Of a stretch of DNA of 7,087 nt, positions 1 to 5,672 are shown one piece after another; positions within the stretch are counted from its first letter, which is position 1; every line of letters begins with the position of its first letter. The notes under the pieces are model-generated. The model did no database searches. It saw only the letters and a program-made list of their open reading frames with translations, and was not told the DNA's origin. The stretch is from Fidelibacterota bacterium (GTDB taxonomy: Bacteria; Pseudomonadota; Alphaproteobacteria; Rhodospirillales; Rhodospirillaceae). Position numbers and translations under genes: made by a program. The stretch lies in the NCBI GenBank assembly GCA_947473445.1, contig CANJEU010000109.1, positions 1 through 7,087 of the forward strand, in the 5' to 3' direction.

Positions 1-887
1 AGGACCGCCGCCAGCGCGGTGGCGCCGCTCGGCTCGACCACCAGTTTGAGGGCCCGGAAGGCAAATTTCATGGCGTCTTTCACGTCGCGGTCGCTGACCG
101 CATAGCCTCCCGCGAGCCGCGAACCGTTGACCGCCCAGGTCAGCTCGCCAGGCGTCGGCGCCAGCAAGGCATCGCACAGCGCGGTCACGATACTCGGGTT
201 GGTTTGGGGCGACCCGGCCGCCAGCGACCGGCGGTGGTCGTCGTAATTTTCGGGCTCTGCGCTATAGCCCTTGGCCGCGGGGAAGGCGTCCTGAACCGCC
301 AGCACGACCCCGGCCATGAGCCCGCCGCCGCTGGCGGGCGCAATGACGGCGTCCAAGCCCAGCCCCATGGCCTTGGCTTGATCCGCAATCTCCAGTCCCA
401 CCGTGCCCTGGCCTGCGACGATATGAGGGTCATCGTAGGGTGGCACGATCACGGCCCCGCCGCGCTCGGCGGCAATGCGCCGTCCGATCTCCTCGCGCGA
501 TTCGCGCGCCCGGTCGAACGTCACCACCTCGGCCCCATACCCGCGCGTTGCGGCAAGTTTGATGGCAGGGGCGTCCGCCGGCATGACAATGGTGGTGGGA
601 ATGCCGAGCAATGCGCCCGCCGCGGCCACGCCTTGCGCATGGTTGCCCGACGACCAGGCCACGACGCCTGCGCGGCGCTCCTCGGCGCTCAACTGCGCGA
701 GCCGATTGAACGCGCCCCTGAATTTGAACGATCCCGTCCGCTGCAGCGTCTCGGCCTTCAGCAGCACCGTGCCGCCGACCTGCGCGTCAAGCTCGGCCGA
801 TCGTAACAAAGGTGTCACGGTCGCGTAGTCTTTGAGTCGCGCTTGCGCCGCTACAATGTCGCGCGCCGTTGGCAATAGTGTGTGCAT
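1..887 (-). CDS. Threonine/serine dehydratase (PLP, fold type II), C-terminus cut by window edge
   Basis: Predicted to deaminate L-threonine to 2-oxobutanoate and/or L-serine to pyruvate in the cytosol. The reading frame is open from ATG at 887 to the window edge: 295 codons are visible and about 25-35 residues are missing compared with the usual ~320-330. Visible hallmarks are the PLP-lysine motif GSFKFRGA (Lys at residue 55), SSGNHAQG (79-86), the phosphate-binding loop SGGGLMAG (186-193), and VEPSGATAL (284-292), whose Ser contacts the PLP ring in this family. No C-terminal ACT regulatory domain can be judged because the end is missing, but the motif spacing fits the short catabolic-type enzymes rather than long biosynthetic IlvA. 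A GGAAGG Shine-Dalgarno lies 10 nt before the ATG, supporting this start. It is divergent from the glycosyltransferase gene at 960. Substrate preference (Thr, Ser, or a racemase paralogue) cannot be settled from sequence. Confidence 0.93.
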   Translation of the reverse strand, partial: MHTLLPTARDIVAAQARLKDYATVTPLLRSAELDAQVGGTVLLKAETLQRTGSFKFRGAFNRLAQLSAEERRAGVVAWSSGNHAQGVAAAGALLGIPTTIVMPADAPAIKLAATRGYGAEVVTFDRARESREEIGRRIAAERGGAVIVPPYDDPHIVAGQGTVGLEIADQAKAMGLGLDAVIAPASGGGLMAGVVLAVQDAFPAAKGYSAEPENYDDHRRSLAAGSPQTNPSIVTALCDALLAPTPGELTWAVNGSRLAGGYAVSDRDVKDAMKFAFRALKLVVEPSGATALAAV

Positions 888-959
888 GCGTTATCAGCCT
901 TCCCCGACGACAATCTTGCCCCAAGATTGGAGCGTATCTCGTTTTTACCTGGTTCTCCA

Positions 960-2588
960 ATGACCTCCCCGCCGCTTGCGGCCAAGACATACAGTTCCGT
1001 CTCCCTGCGCCTGATCGTGATCGCCCTTTGTGCCTGTATTCCGGTCTTGGTCGCCATCGCCGCGGTCTTGCTGCCGCAAGACACCAATTGGGATCTCAGA
1101 AATTATCACTGGTACAATCCGTACGCCTTTCTTGAAGGGCGCATGGGCTTTGACCTCGCGCCCGCGCAAACGCCCACGTTCTATAATCCGCTTCTGGACG
1201 TGCCGTTCTTTCTGGCCGCGCAAGCGCTGCCGGCGCGGATTCTCTCTTTTCTTCTCGGTCTGATCCAGGGCTGCAACTTCATTCTGCTGTTCTTCCTCGC
1301 GCGCCGGTCCCTGGCGTTGCCCGAGAGCGTGAGCGGGCTCCTTGCGGCCGCCGCCATCGCCATTGCCGGCCTCGTCGGGGCCGGCCACATCGGCATGATC
1401 GGCGCCACCTTCTACGACAATATCCTCAGTCTGTTTGTGCTCGGCGCGTTGCTCGTGATCGTGAGCGCCGCCGACCTGTTTGTCGCAGGCCCGCTCAAGA
1501 CCGCACTGCTGCGTGCCGCGGGCGCGGGCGCACTCGTCGGGCTCGCGGTCGGCTTCAAGTTGCCCAGCCAGGTCTTTGCCGTCGGCATATGCTTTGGTCT
1601 CCTGTTCATCCCCGGCCCATTCTTGCGCCGATTCTGGCTCTCTTTCGTCTGCGGCCTGGGCGTCATCGCGGGCTTCCTCGTCACCGGCGGCTGGTGGATC
1701 GCGCGCATGTGGCGCGAATTCTCCAATCCGCTTTTTCCCTATATGAACGACGTCTTCGGCTCGCCGTGGGCGCTGGCCGAGAGTTATCGCGACACGCGCT
1801 TTTTGCCCAAGACTTTGGGCGAGGCGGTCACTTTTCCGTTTCGTTTCGTGGCCGATAGCAAGATCGCCAGCGAAATCTCCTTCATGGACTGGCGCATCGC
1901 CGTTGCCGCGGTCGTCCTCCTCGTCACCGCGGTTGTGCTGGTCGCCCGCCGGCAGGCGCCCGAGCCGCGTGCAAATATATTCGCGGCGCGTTACCTCGCG
2001 GCGGTGGCGGTGCTTTCCTATTTGGCTTGGCTCGCGGTATTTGCGATCTACCGCTACATCACCCCGCTTGAAATGCTCGCGCCGCTGCTGATCGTCGCCG
2101 GCGTTGGTCTTTGGCCCATCGCGATGCGTACGCGGAACGTCCTCAGCGCGGCGCTGCTCCTGTTTGTCGTCGTCACCGTCCGCATGGATGAAGACTGGAC
2201 GCGTAAGCCCTGGGCCGAGGGACTTGGCGGCGCCTTCGTCGCCGTAACGGTTCCGCAATTTGCCGATCCTGCCCAAACGCTCATTATCATGACGGGCCTC
2301 GCACCGACGGCCTATGTCATTCCCGCGTTCCCGGCCGAGATCGCGTTTCTCCGGCCGGTCAGCTACCTCGCCAAACCCGACCATCCGACCCGCTTCATCG
2401 AGACGTTGAAGCAGCGGGTCAACGACCATACCGGCGAAATATTTATGCTCGTGCCGTCCTGGGACCATGATGCCGCGGCGGCGGACCTGCCGATGTTGCA
2501 ACTGGTCCCCGATTTCGCCGGCTGCCGCAAACTGCCCAATAATCTCGATGAAACGCTCGAACTCTGCCCCCTCCGGAAGCAATCCTAA
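960..2588 (+). CDS. Polytopic GT-C-type membrane glycosyltransferase (GtrII/GT87-like)
   Basis: Predicted inner-membrane enzyme of 542 residues. It has a short cytoplasmic N-terminus, a first membrane helix (about residues 14-38), then a loop QDTNWDLRNYH (40-50) with two Asp residues, where GT-C enzymes carry their catalytic acidic residues. About eight or nine more hydrophobic helices follow, with a soluble C-terminal tail of roughly 120 residues. The loop motif with NPYAFLEGR and TFYNPLLD recalls uncharacterised alphaproteobacterial and betaproteobacterial membrane glycosyltransferases. GT-C enzymes use polyprenyl-phosphate-linked sugars on the periplasmic side. The next two genes (GT2 and GtrA) would provide that donor, which strengthens the call. 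ATG 960 is chosen because the hydrophobic domain starts soon after it. An in-frame GTG at 882 would add 26 polar residues and overlap the start of the divergent dehydratase gene. Neither start has a clear Shine-Dalgarno. Sugar and acceptor are unknown. Confidence 0.82.
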   Translation: MTSPPLAAKTYSSVSLRLIVIALCACIPVLVAIAAVLLPQDTNWDLRNYHWYNPYAFLEGRMGFDLAPAQTPTFYNPLLDVPFFLAAQALPARILSFLLGLIQGCNFILLFFLARRSLALPESVSGLLAAAAIAIAGLVGAGHIGMIGATFYDNILSLFVLGALLVIVSAADLFVAGPLKTALLRAAGAGALVGLAVGFKLPSQVFAVGICFGLLFIPGPFLRRFWLSFVCGLGVIAGFLVTGGWWIARMWREFSNPLFPYMNDVFGSPWALAESYRDTRFLPKTLGEAVTFPFRFVADSKIASEISFMDWRIAVAAVVLLVTAVVLVARRQAPEPRANIFAARYLAAVAVLSYLAWLAVFAIYRYITPLEMLAPLLIVAGVGLWPIAMRTRNVLSAALLLFVVVTVRMDEDWTRKPWAEGLGGAFVAVTVPQFADPAQTLIIMTGLAPTAYVIPAFPAEIAFLRPVSYLAKPDHPTRFIETLKQRVNDHTGEIFMLVPSWDHDAAAADLPMLQLVPDFAGCRKLPNNLDETLELCPLRKQS

Positions 2589-2645
2589 GGGCTAGAGCTC
2601 TTTATCCCCTGCATTTTCCTGTCCTGAAGTGCTATCTGACGCTGC

Positions 2646-3569
2646 ATGAAAACCGCCGTCCTCATCCCCTGCTACAATGAAGAAGCCGCGATTGCCGCGG
2701 TTGTACGCGATTTCCGTACCGCGCTGCCGGACGCGACCATCTATGTTTACGACAACAACTCGCGCGATATGACGGTCGAGGTTGCCGCCGCTGCGGGCGC
2801 GGTCGTGCGGCGCGAACCGCTTCAAGGCAAGGGCAACGTCGTGCGCCGCATGTTCGCCGACATCGACGCTGATGTGTACGTGCTCGTCGACGGCGACGAC
2901 ACCTACCATGCGCCGAGCGCGCCGCTGCTCATCGCGAAGCTGATCGGCGAACAGCTTGATATGGTCAACGCCCAACGTATCTCGACCGCCGATGCCGCCT
3001 ACCGCCGCGGGCACGTTCTCGGTAATCGCCTGCTCACGGGCCTTGTCGGCGGTTTCTTCGGAAAGCGCACCGACGACATGCTCTCGGGCTATCGCGTGTT
3101 TTCCCGCCGCTTCGTCAAATCTTTCCCTGCGCTCGCCGGCGGCTTCGAGATCGAGACCGAACTCACGGTGCATGCGCTCGAAATGCGCATGCCCTTTACC
3201 GAAGTGCCTACCCCTTACAAGGAGCGGCCGCCCGGGTCTGTCAGCAAGCTCTCCACCTATCGCGACGGTCTGCGCATCTTGTTCATGATCGGCAAGCTCG
3301 TGAAGGAAGAGCGGCCCATGCAGGCGTTCGGCGTCGCCGCGCTCGTGCTGGCTTTATCATCGCTGCTGCTGGCCGTTCCGCTGATCATGACCTACATCGA
3401 AACCGGGCTGGTGCCGCGTCTGCCCACCGCCGTGCTGGCCGCCGCGCTCATGATCCTGTCTTTCCTCGCGCTGACCTGCGGCCTGATCCTTGACTCTGTC
3501 ACCCGCACGCGGCGCGAAGCCAAGCGTTTGGCTTACCTCGCGCATCCAGCCCCTGGTCTTTCTCCATGA
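2646..3569 (+). CDS. GT2 family glycosyltransferase, GtrB/DPM1-like polyprenyl-phosphate sugar synthase
   Basis: Predicted to transfer a sugar from a nucleotide donor (UDP- or GDP-sugar) to undecaprenyl phosphate on the cytoplasmic face of the inner membrane. The 307-residue protein starts with the GT-A nucleotide-binding segment VLIPCYNEE (5-13). It has YDNNSRD (35-41), the metal-binding DGDDTY (82-87), and a conserved DMLSGYRVFSRR segment (144-155), then GGFEIETELTVHA (165-177), all usual in dolichol/undecaprenyl-phosphate glycosyltransferases. Two C-terminal hydrophobic helices (about 231-251 and 260-284) would anchor it, as in GtrB. It lies 57 nt after the GT-C gene and overlaps the GtrA gene by ATGA, indicating one operon. 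No convincing Shine-Dalgarno precedes ATG 2646. The sugar cannot be predicted. Glucose, mannose and aminoarabinose donors are all used by relatives. Confidence 0.9.
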   Translation: MKTAVLIPCYNEEAAIAAVVRDFRTALPDATIYVYDNNSRDMTVEVAAAAGAVVRREPLQGKGNVVRRMFADIDADVYVLVDGDDTYHAPSAPLLIAKLIGEQLDMVNAQRISTADAAYRRGHVLGNRLLTGLVGGFFGKRTDDMLSGYRVFSRRFVKSFPALAGGFEIETELTVHALEMRMPFTEVPTPYKERPPGSVSKLSTYRDGLRILFMIGKLVKEERPMQAFGVAALVLALSSLLLAVPLIMTYIETGLVPRLPTAVLAAALMILSFLALTCGLILDSVTRTRREAKRLAYLAHPAPGLSP

Positions 3570-4012
3570 CGACCGGGATGAGCGGCGACCTGACCGGACC
3601 CCGGACCAGGTCGTCTCGCTCGACGCGGCAGCAGCTGTTGCGTTTCACTCTCGTTGGCGCCGCCGGCTTTCTTGTCGATGCCGGCGCACTCATGCTCGCG
3701 ACGAAGGCCTTGGGTCTGGGGCTCTATAGCGGGCGTGTCTTCTCGTATCTCTGCGCCGCAACCTTCACGTGGATCTGCAATCGGCGCTTCACCTTCACGT
3801 CGGACGAACAGGATAACCGCTTCATCCAATGGCTTCGTTTCCTCGGCGCCAACGCCATCGGCGGCGGCGTCAACTACGGGGTCTATGCGGCCCTTGTCAC
3901 CTTTACGGCCGTCGGCGCCGCTTGGCCCGTCATCGGCGTCGCGGCGGGTTCACTCGCCGGGCTCACGTTCAACTTCGCCGCCAGCAAGTTTTGGGTCTTT
4001 AAGCGCGCCTGA
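3566..4012 (+). CDS. GtrA family membrane protein (putative lipid-linked sugar flippase component)
   Basis: A small integral membrane protein of 148 residues with a basic N-terminus (R13, R15, R18, R21) and four predicted hydrophobic helices (about 25-47, 54-71, 92-113 and 118-138). The pattern VGAAGFLVD (30-38), TWICNRRFTF (68-77) and the C-terminal NFAASKFWVFKR (136-147) is characteristic of the GtrA family. GtrA-type proteins are thought to help translocate polyprenyl-phosphate sugars made by the adjacent GtrB-type enzyme. The start ATG overlaps the stop of the GT2 gene (ATGA at 3566-3569), the arrangement expected for translational coupling. A second ATG four codons in (3578) is possible. 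I see no intrinsic terminator after the stop, and a stress-type promoter begins 3 bp downstream. Confidence 0.92.
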   Translation: MTTGMSGDLTGPRTRSSRSTRQQLLRFTLVGAAGFLVDAGALMLATKALGLGLYSGRVFSYLCAATFTWICNRRFTFTSDEQDNRFIQWLRFLGANAIGGGVNYGVYAALVTFTAVGAAWPVIGVAAGSLAGLTFNFAASKFWVFKRA

Positions 4013-4015
4013 TCG

Positions 4016-4041
4016 GGAACTATGGGGCGCTCGCCTACGTT
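4016..4041 (+). promoter_or_regulatory. EcfG (general stress sigma factor) type promoter
   Basis: GGAAC at 4016-4020, a 17-nt spacer, and CGTT at 4038-4041 match the alphaproteobacterial EcfG consensus exactly (GGAAC-N16/17-CGTT). Transcription would begin near 4047-4050 and run toward the secreted-protein gene at 4319, giving a leader of about 270 nt. The site sits directly behind the gtrA-family stop codon, so it could fire independently of the glycosylation operon. It is a motif match only, without expression evidence. Confidence 0.7.
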
Positions 4042-4122
4042 GTTCTCCCGAGGTGCGGCACAACCCGCTCCTGTAAGCAAATCCGAACGAATTATCTGTT
4101 GCCCCAAACTTGCTACAGCATG

Positions 4123-4218
4123 GCGAGTTCCCCGTGCGATGACGTGAACGATTGCCCGACGGGCCGCGGCTAACGCTTGAACTGCGGCACGGGAACTCGC
4201 ATCGGTTCTCGTGCCGTA
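4123..4218 (+). promoter_or_regulatory. Leader region with two mutually exclusive hairpins
   Basis: Three related segments are visible. Arm A (4123-4137) is complementary to arm B (4187-4200) over 14 pairs with one bulged C. Arm B with its 5' flank (4183-4196) is also complementary to arm C (4205-4218) over 14 positions, two of them G-U, with a loop of about eight nt. A:B and B:C cannot form together. A 17-codon ORF (ATG 4120 to TAA 4173) covers arm A and stops before arm B, though it has no Shine-Dalgarno. No U-run follows arm C, so this is not a standard terminator. The remainder of the 4013-4318 gap holds the stress promoter before it, the ribosome-binding-site hairpin after it, and no other recognised element. 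Confidence 0.45.
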
Positions 4219-4283
4219 CGCTTACAAGTGTGGTCAGAATACCTTTATCCCGCCGCGCTTCCGCCGCGCCGCTCTGGCTCACT

Positions 4284-4315
4284 GTACGTCTTCGAAAGTT
4301 CTTAGAAGGACGTAC
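4284..4315 (+). promoter_or_regulatory. Hairpin covering the Shine-Dalgarno of the secreted-protein gene
   Basis: GTACGTC (4284-4290) pairs perfectly with GACGTAC (4309-4315). The stem continues with TTC (4291-4293) against GAA (4305-4307) after one bulged G at 4308. The Shine-Dalgarno AGAAGGA (4304-4310), eight nt before ATG 4319, is mostly inside the stem. Such an arrangement can limit translation until the stem melts or is bound. The stem is short, so a regulatory role is only a possibility. Confidence 0.45.
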
Positions 4316-4318
4316 GCC

Positions 4319-4708
4319 ATGACCTTTCGCTCACTCACAGTTCTCGCCCCTGCATGCGCGGCGTTGGTGATTGCTGGTTTCGCTGCGGCGCCCGCCACTG
4401 CGGCGCCGCTTCAGAAACTTGCGCTCGAAAGCGGCGCGCATGTGACCTTAGTCGATCAACGCGATGGTCGTTATCGTGGCGACCGTGGTCGTGGCCGCGA
4501 TCGTGACCGCGGCTATCGCGGCCGCGACCGCGACGATTATCGCCGTTATCGCGGCGATCACTATTACCGGCCGTACTATCAGACGTATCGCGCGCCGCGT
4601 TACGTCTATGCCCCGCCGCCGGCCTACTACTATCCGTACGAAGGCTATTATCCCTATAGCAGCTTCAGCTATTCATCGCCGGGTTTCGGATTCTCACTCG
4701 GCTATTAA
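4319..4708 (+). CDS. Small secreted Arg/Asp/Tyr-rich protein, unknown function
   Basis: A 129-residue protein. The N-terminus (FRSLTVLAPACAALVIAGFA) is a typical Sec signal peptide with a likely cleavage after PATA (residue 28). The mature part has a short ordinary segment (29-47), then a repetitive stretch rich in Arg, Gly and Asp (48-80, e.g. RGRDRDRGYRGRDRDD), then a Tyr/Pro-rich tail (82-129) ending in PGFGFSLGY. I count 20 tyrosines and 17 mature-region arginines. There is no recognisable catalytic motif. The composition suggests a disordered, highly basic periplasmic or surface protein. Similar low-complexity exported proteins are common in Alphaproteobacteria, but I cannot assign a named family. 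ATG 4319 is chosen over an upstream in-frame GTG (4211) because it has AGAAGGA at good spacing and begins the signal peptide. The gene stands alone between a stress-type promoter and a strong terminator. Confidence 0.85.
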   Translation: MTFRSLTVLAPACAALVIAGFAAAPATAAPLQKLALESGAHVTLVDQRDGRYRGDRGRGRDRDRGYRGRDRDDYRRYRGDHYYRPYYQTYRAPRYVYAPPPAYYYPYEGYYPYSSFSYSSPGFGFSLGY

Positions 4709-4726
4709 GCGAGTAACGCTCGTCAG

Positions 4727-4766
4727 AAAGGACGCTCGGCAATTTCCGAGCGTCCTTTTCTCGTTT
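4727..4766 (+). terminator. Intrinsic terminator
   Basis: The stem GGACGCTCGG (4730-4739) and CCGAGCGTCC (4746-4755) is perfect, with a six-nt loop CAATTT. It is extended by AAA (4727-4729) against TTT (4756-4758) and followed by the T-rich run TTTTCTCGTTTT. It lies 19 nt after the stop of the secreted-protein gene and separates that unit from the cytochrome c gene. Confidence 0.93.
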
Positions 4767-4783
4767 TCTCCCCGCGCGCTAAC

Positions 4784-4814
4784 GCGCGCACGCCTTGCGC
4801 GCAATGCGCGCACG
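4784..4814 (+). repeat. Direct repeat GCGCGCACG, 22-bp period
   Basis: GCGCGCACG occurs at 4784-4792 and again at 4806-4814, a 22-bp period or about two helical turns. The palindrome TTGCGCGCAA lies between them. The second copy runs into the -35 element of the promoter at 4814. It could be an activator or repressor site, but GC-rich intergenic DNA also produces such patterns by chance. Confidence 0.3.
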
Positions 4815-4838
4815 GAACCAAACTTCCGGACGAACGTT
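4814..4838 (+). promoter_or_regulatory. EcfG-type promoter for the cytochrome c gene
   Basis: GGAAC at 4814-4818, a 16-nt spacer, and CGTT at 4835-4838 match the EcfG consensus exactly. Transcription would start near 4845, about 75 nt before the ATG at 4919 and well after the terminator at 4727-4766, so the site is placed correctly for this gene. The leader also carries a direct repeat GTCACGTC (4868-4875 and 4884-4891) and the palindrome CGTCGCGACG (4872-4881). Confidence 0.75.
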
Positions 4839-4918
4839 TCTATGGCACGCGCGGGAGCGGGGACGAGGTCACGTCGCGACGACGTCACGTCAACGTACGA
4901 ATCGTAAGAGGTCGTTCG

Positions 4919-5356
4919 ATGCTAGCTCACCGTCTCCCGCTTTTTGCCGCCAGCGTGGCAAGTCTTCTCTTCCTTTCCGCATGTTCTGATCCCGTTTCCG
5001 AACAGTCGGCCGCAGCGCCCGTCGCACCGCCCGCGCCCGTACGCGCCGCGACGCCGCAAGGCTTTCCGACATACACCGAGACCTCGAGCGAAGTGGCCGA
5101 GGGCGCGCGCCTGTTCAGCTGGCAACGCTGCGCCGAATGTCATTCCGATGCCGGCGTCATTCTCGGCGCGGGCAATGGAAATATCGACGTCATCGCCACC
5201 GCCATCCGCGACGGAAGCAACGGCGGTATGCCGCGCTACGGCGGCAAGCTCACCGATGCGCAAATCTGGCAGCTTGCGGCGTTCGTGAAAGCGCTGGACG
5301 TCAACGGTGAAACCAAGGCGGTCCGTGATGGTTTCGACCTGACGCTCTCTCCCTAA
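4919..5356 (+). CDS. Lipoprotein-anchored monoheme cytochrome c (class I)
   Basis: A 145-residue periplasmic electron carrier. Residues 1-22 form a lipoprotein signal with lipobox LSAC and Cys22 as the likely lipidated residue. An Ala/Pro-rich linker (about 25-47) follows. The globular domain carries one heme motif, CAECH (71-75), with His75 as an axial ligand and Met104 in GGMPRYGGKLTDAQIWQLAAFVKAL-type sequence (102-126) as the expected second ligand. A single CxxCH, short domain and C-terminal helix are typical of class I cytochromes c that pass electrons between periplasmic dehydrogenases and terminal oxidases. No partner enzyme is visible nearby. The Shine-Dalgarno AAGAGG (4906-4911) lies seven nt before ATG 4919. 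The stress-type promoter at 4814 suggests induction in the general stress response. The gene appears monocistronic. Confidence 0.92.
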   Translation: MLAHRLPLFAASVASLLFLSACSDPVSEQSAAAPVAPPAPVRAATPQGFPTYTETSSEVAEGARLFSWQRCAECHSDAGVILGAGNGNIDVIATAIRDGSNGGMPRYGGKLTDAQIWQLAAFVKALDVNGETKAVRDGFDLTLSP

Positions 5357-5669
5357 GGCCTGCACCGCAGAAGCGGAGCAGCCTGCCAGCGGCGGCATGT
5401 ACGTAAGCGTACAATAGGAATAGAGTGGCTCCGGGACGATGGGCCTGTCCTCCGCCAAAATCAAAAAATTAGCCCTCCGGTGCGCAACCGCGATCAGCCG
5501 CATTTCTTGGCGGCTGAAACCTTAGAGCCGAAAGTTTTCCAGTGGACTTTGCAGCAGCCCTTCGCCACCAGGCGGCAAGGTCGCGCCGTCTGGCCAGTGA
5601 AACCACGGTCTCGCGGCTAAAAGCCGATCTGTTTGTCGGTATCGACAAGCCTCCGCCTGCAGGCGCCGC
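5357..5669. other. Gene-free stretch with several dyads, no gene recognised
   Basis: I find no credible coding region here. Visible structure includes CTGC-A-CCGC/GCGG-A-GCAG around an AGAA loop just after the cytochrome stop, TGTACG-N4-CGTACA (5398-5413) overlapping a TACAAT hexamer (5410-5415), a perfect eight-bp stem TCAGCCGC/GCGGCTGA with an eight-nt loop (5494-5517), CGGCT-AAA-AGCCG (5614-5626), and the operator-like palindrome at 5633-5648. None is followed by a T-run, so the cytochrome gene has no clear intrinsic terminator. The stretch could encode a small structured RNA or simply be a long control region. Confidence 0.4.
5633..5648 (+). promoter_or_regulatory. Palindrome with Crp/Fnr-site geometry upstream of the Crp-family gene
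   Basis: TTGTCGGTATCGACAA is a perfect inverted repeat, six bp per arm with a four-bp centre. Read as TTGTC-N6-GACAA it has the 5-6-5 geometry and TG/CA character of Crp-type operators (TGTGA-N6-TCACA). It lies 24 bp before the ATG of a Crp/Fnr-family gene, where a bound dimer could repress or autoregulate. No matching second copy was noticed in the window. Confidence 0.45.
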
Positions 5670-5672
5670 GTG

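Noticed and set aside
204..828. Plus-strand frames of 200 and 117 codons opposite the dehydratase gene
   Set aside because: Both are low-information Arg/Ala-rich translations. The minus strand carries all threonine dehydratase motifs in one uninterrupted frame.
945..2582. A 545-codon open frame on the minus strand opposite the GT-C gene
   Set aside because: Its product is a charged, Arg/Asp/Gly/His-rich sequence with no domain, as expected from the antisense of a hydrophobic gene in GC-rich DNA. The plus-strand frame has clear membrane helices and motifs.
4013..4048. Imperfect hairpin TCGGGAAC...GTTCTCCCGA as terminator of the glycosylation operon
   Set aside because: The arms need a bulge, the loop is long, and no T-run follows. 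The sequence fits the EcfG promoter far better.
4192..4218. A third EcfG-like promoter (GGAAC with CGTA 18 nt downstream)
   Set aside because: The spacer is too long and the -10 lacks the final T. The sequence is better explained as part of the hairpin arms.
5381..5400. Possible 6S RNA resemblance (CAGCCTGCCAGCGGCGGCAT)
   Set aside because: Only a short stretch recalls the 3' end of 6S RNA. The matching 5' part would have to lie within the cytochrome c coding region, and no long paired rod with a central bubble is visible.
4922..5503. A 193-codon minus-strand frame opposite the cytochrome c gene
   Set aside because: The plus strand has a signal peptide, lipobox, CxxCH and Met ligand. The antisense frame has none of these and no family resemblance.
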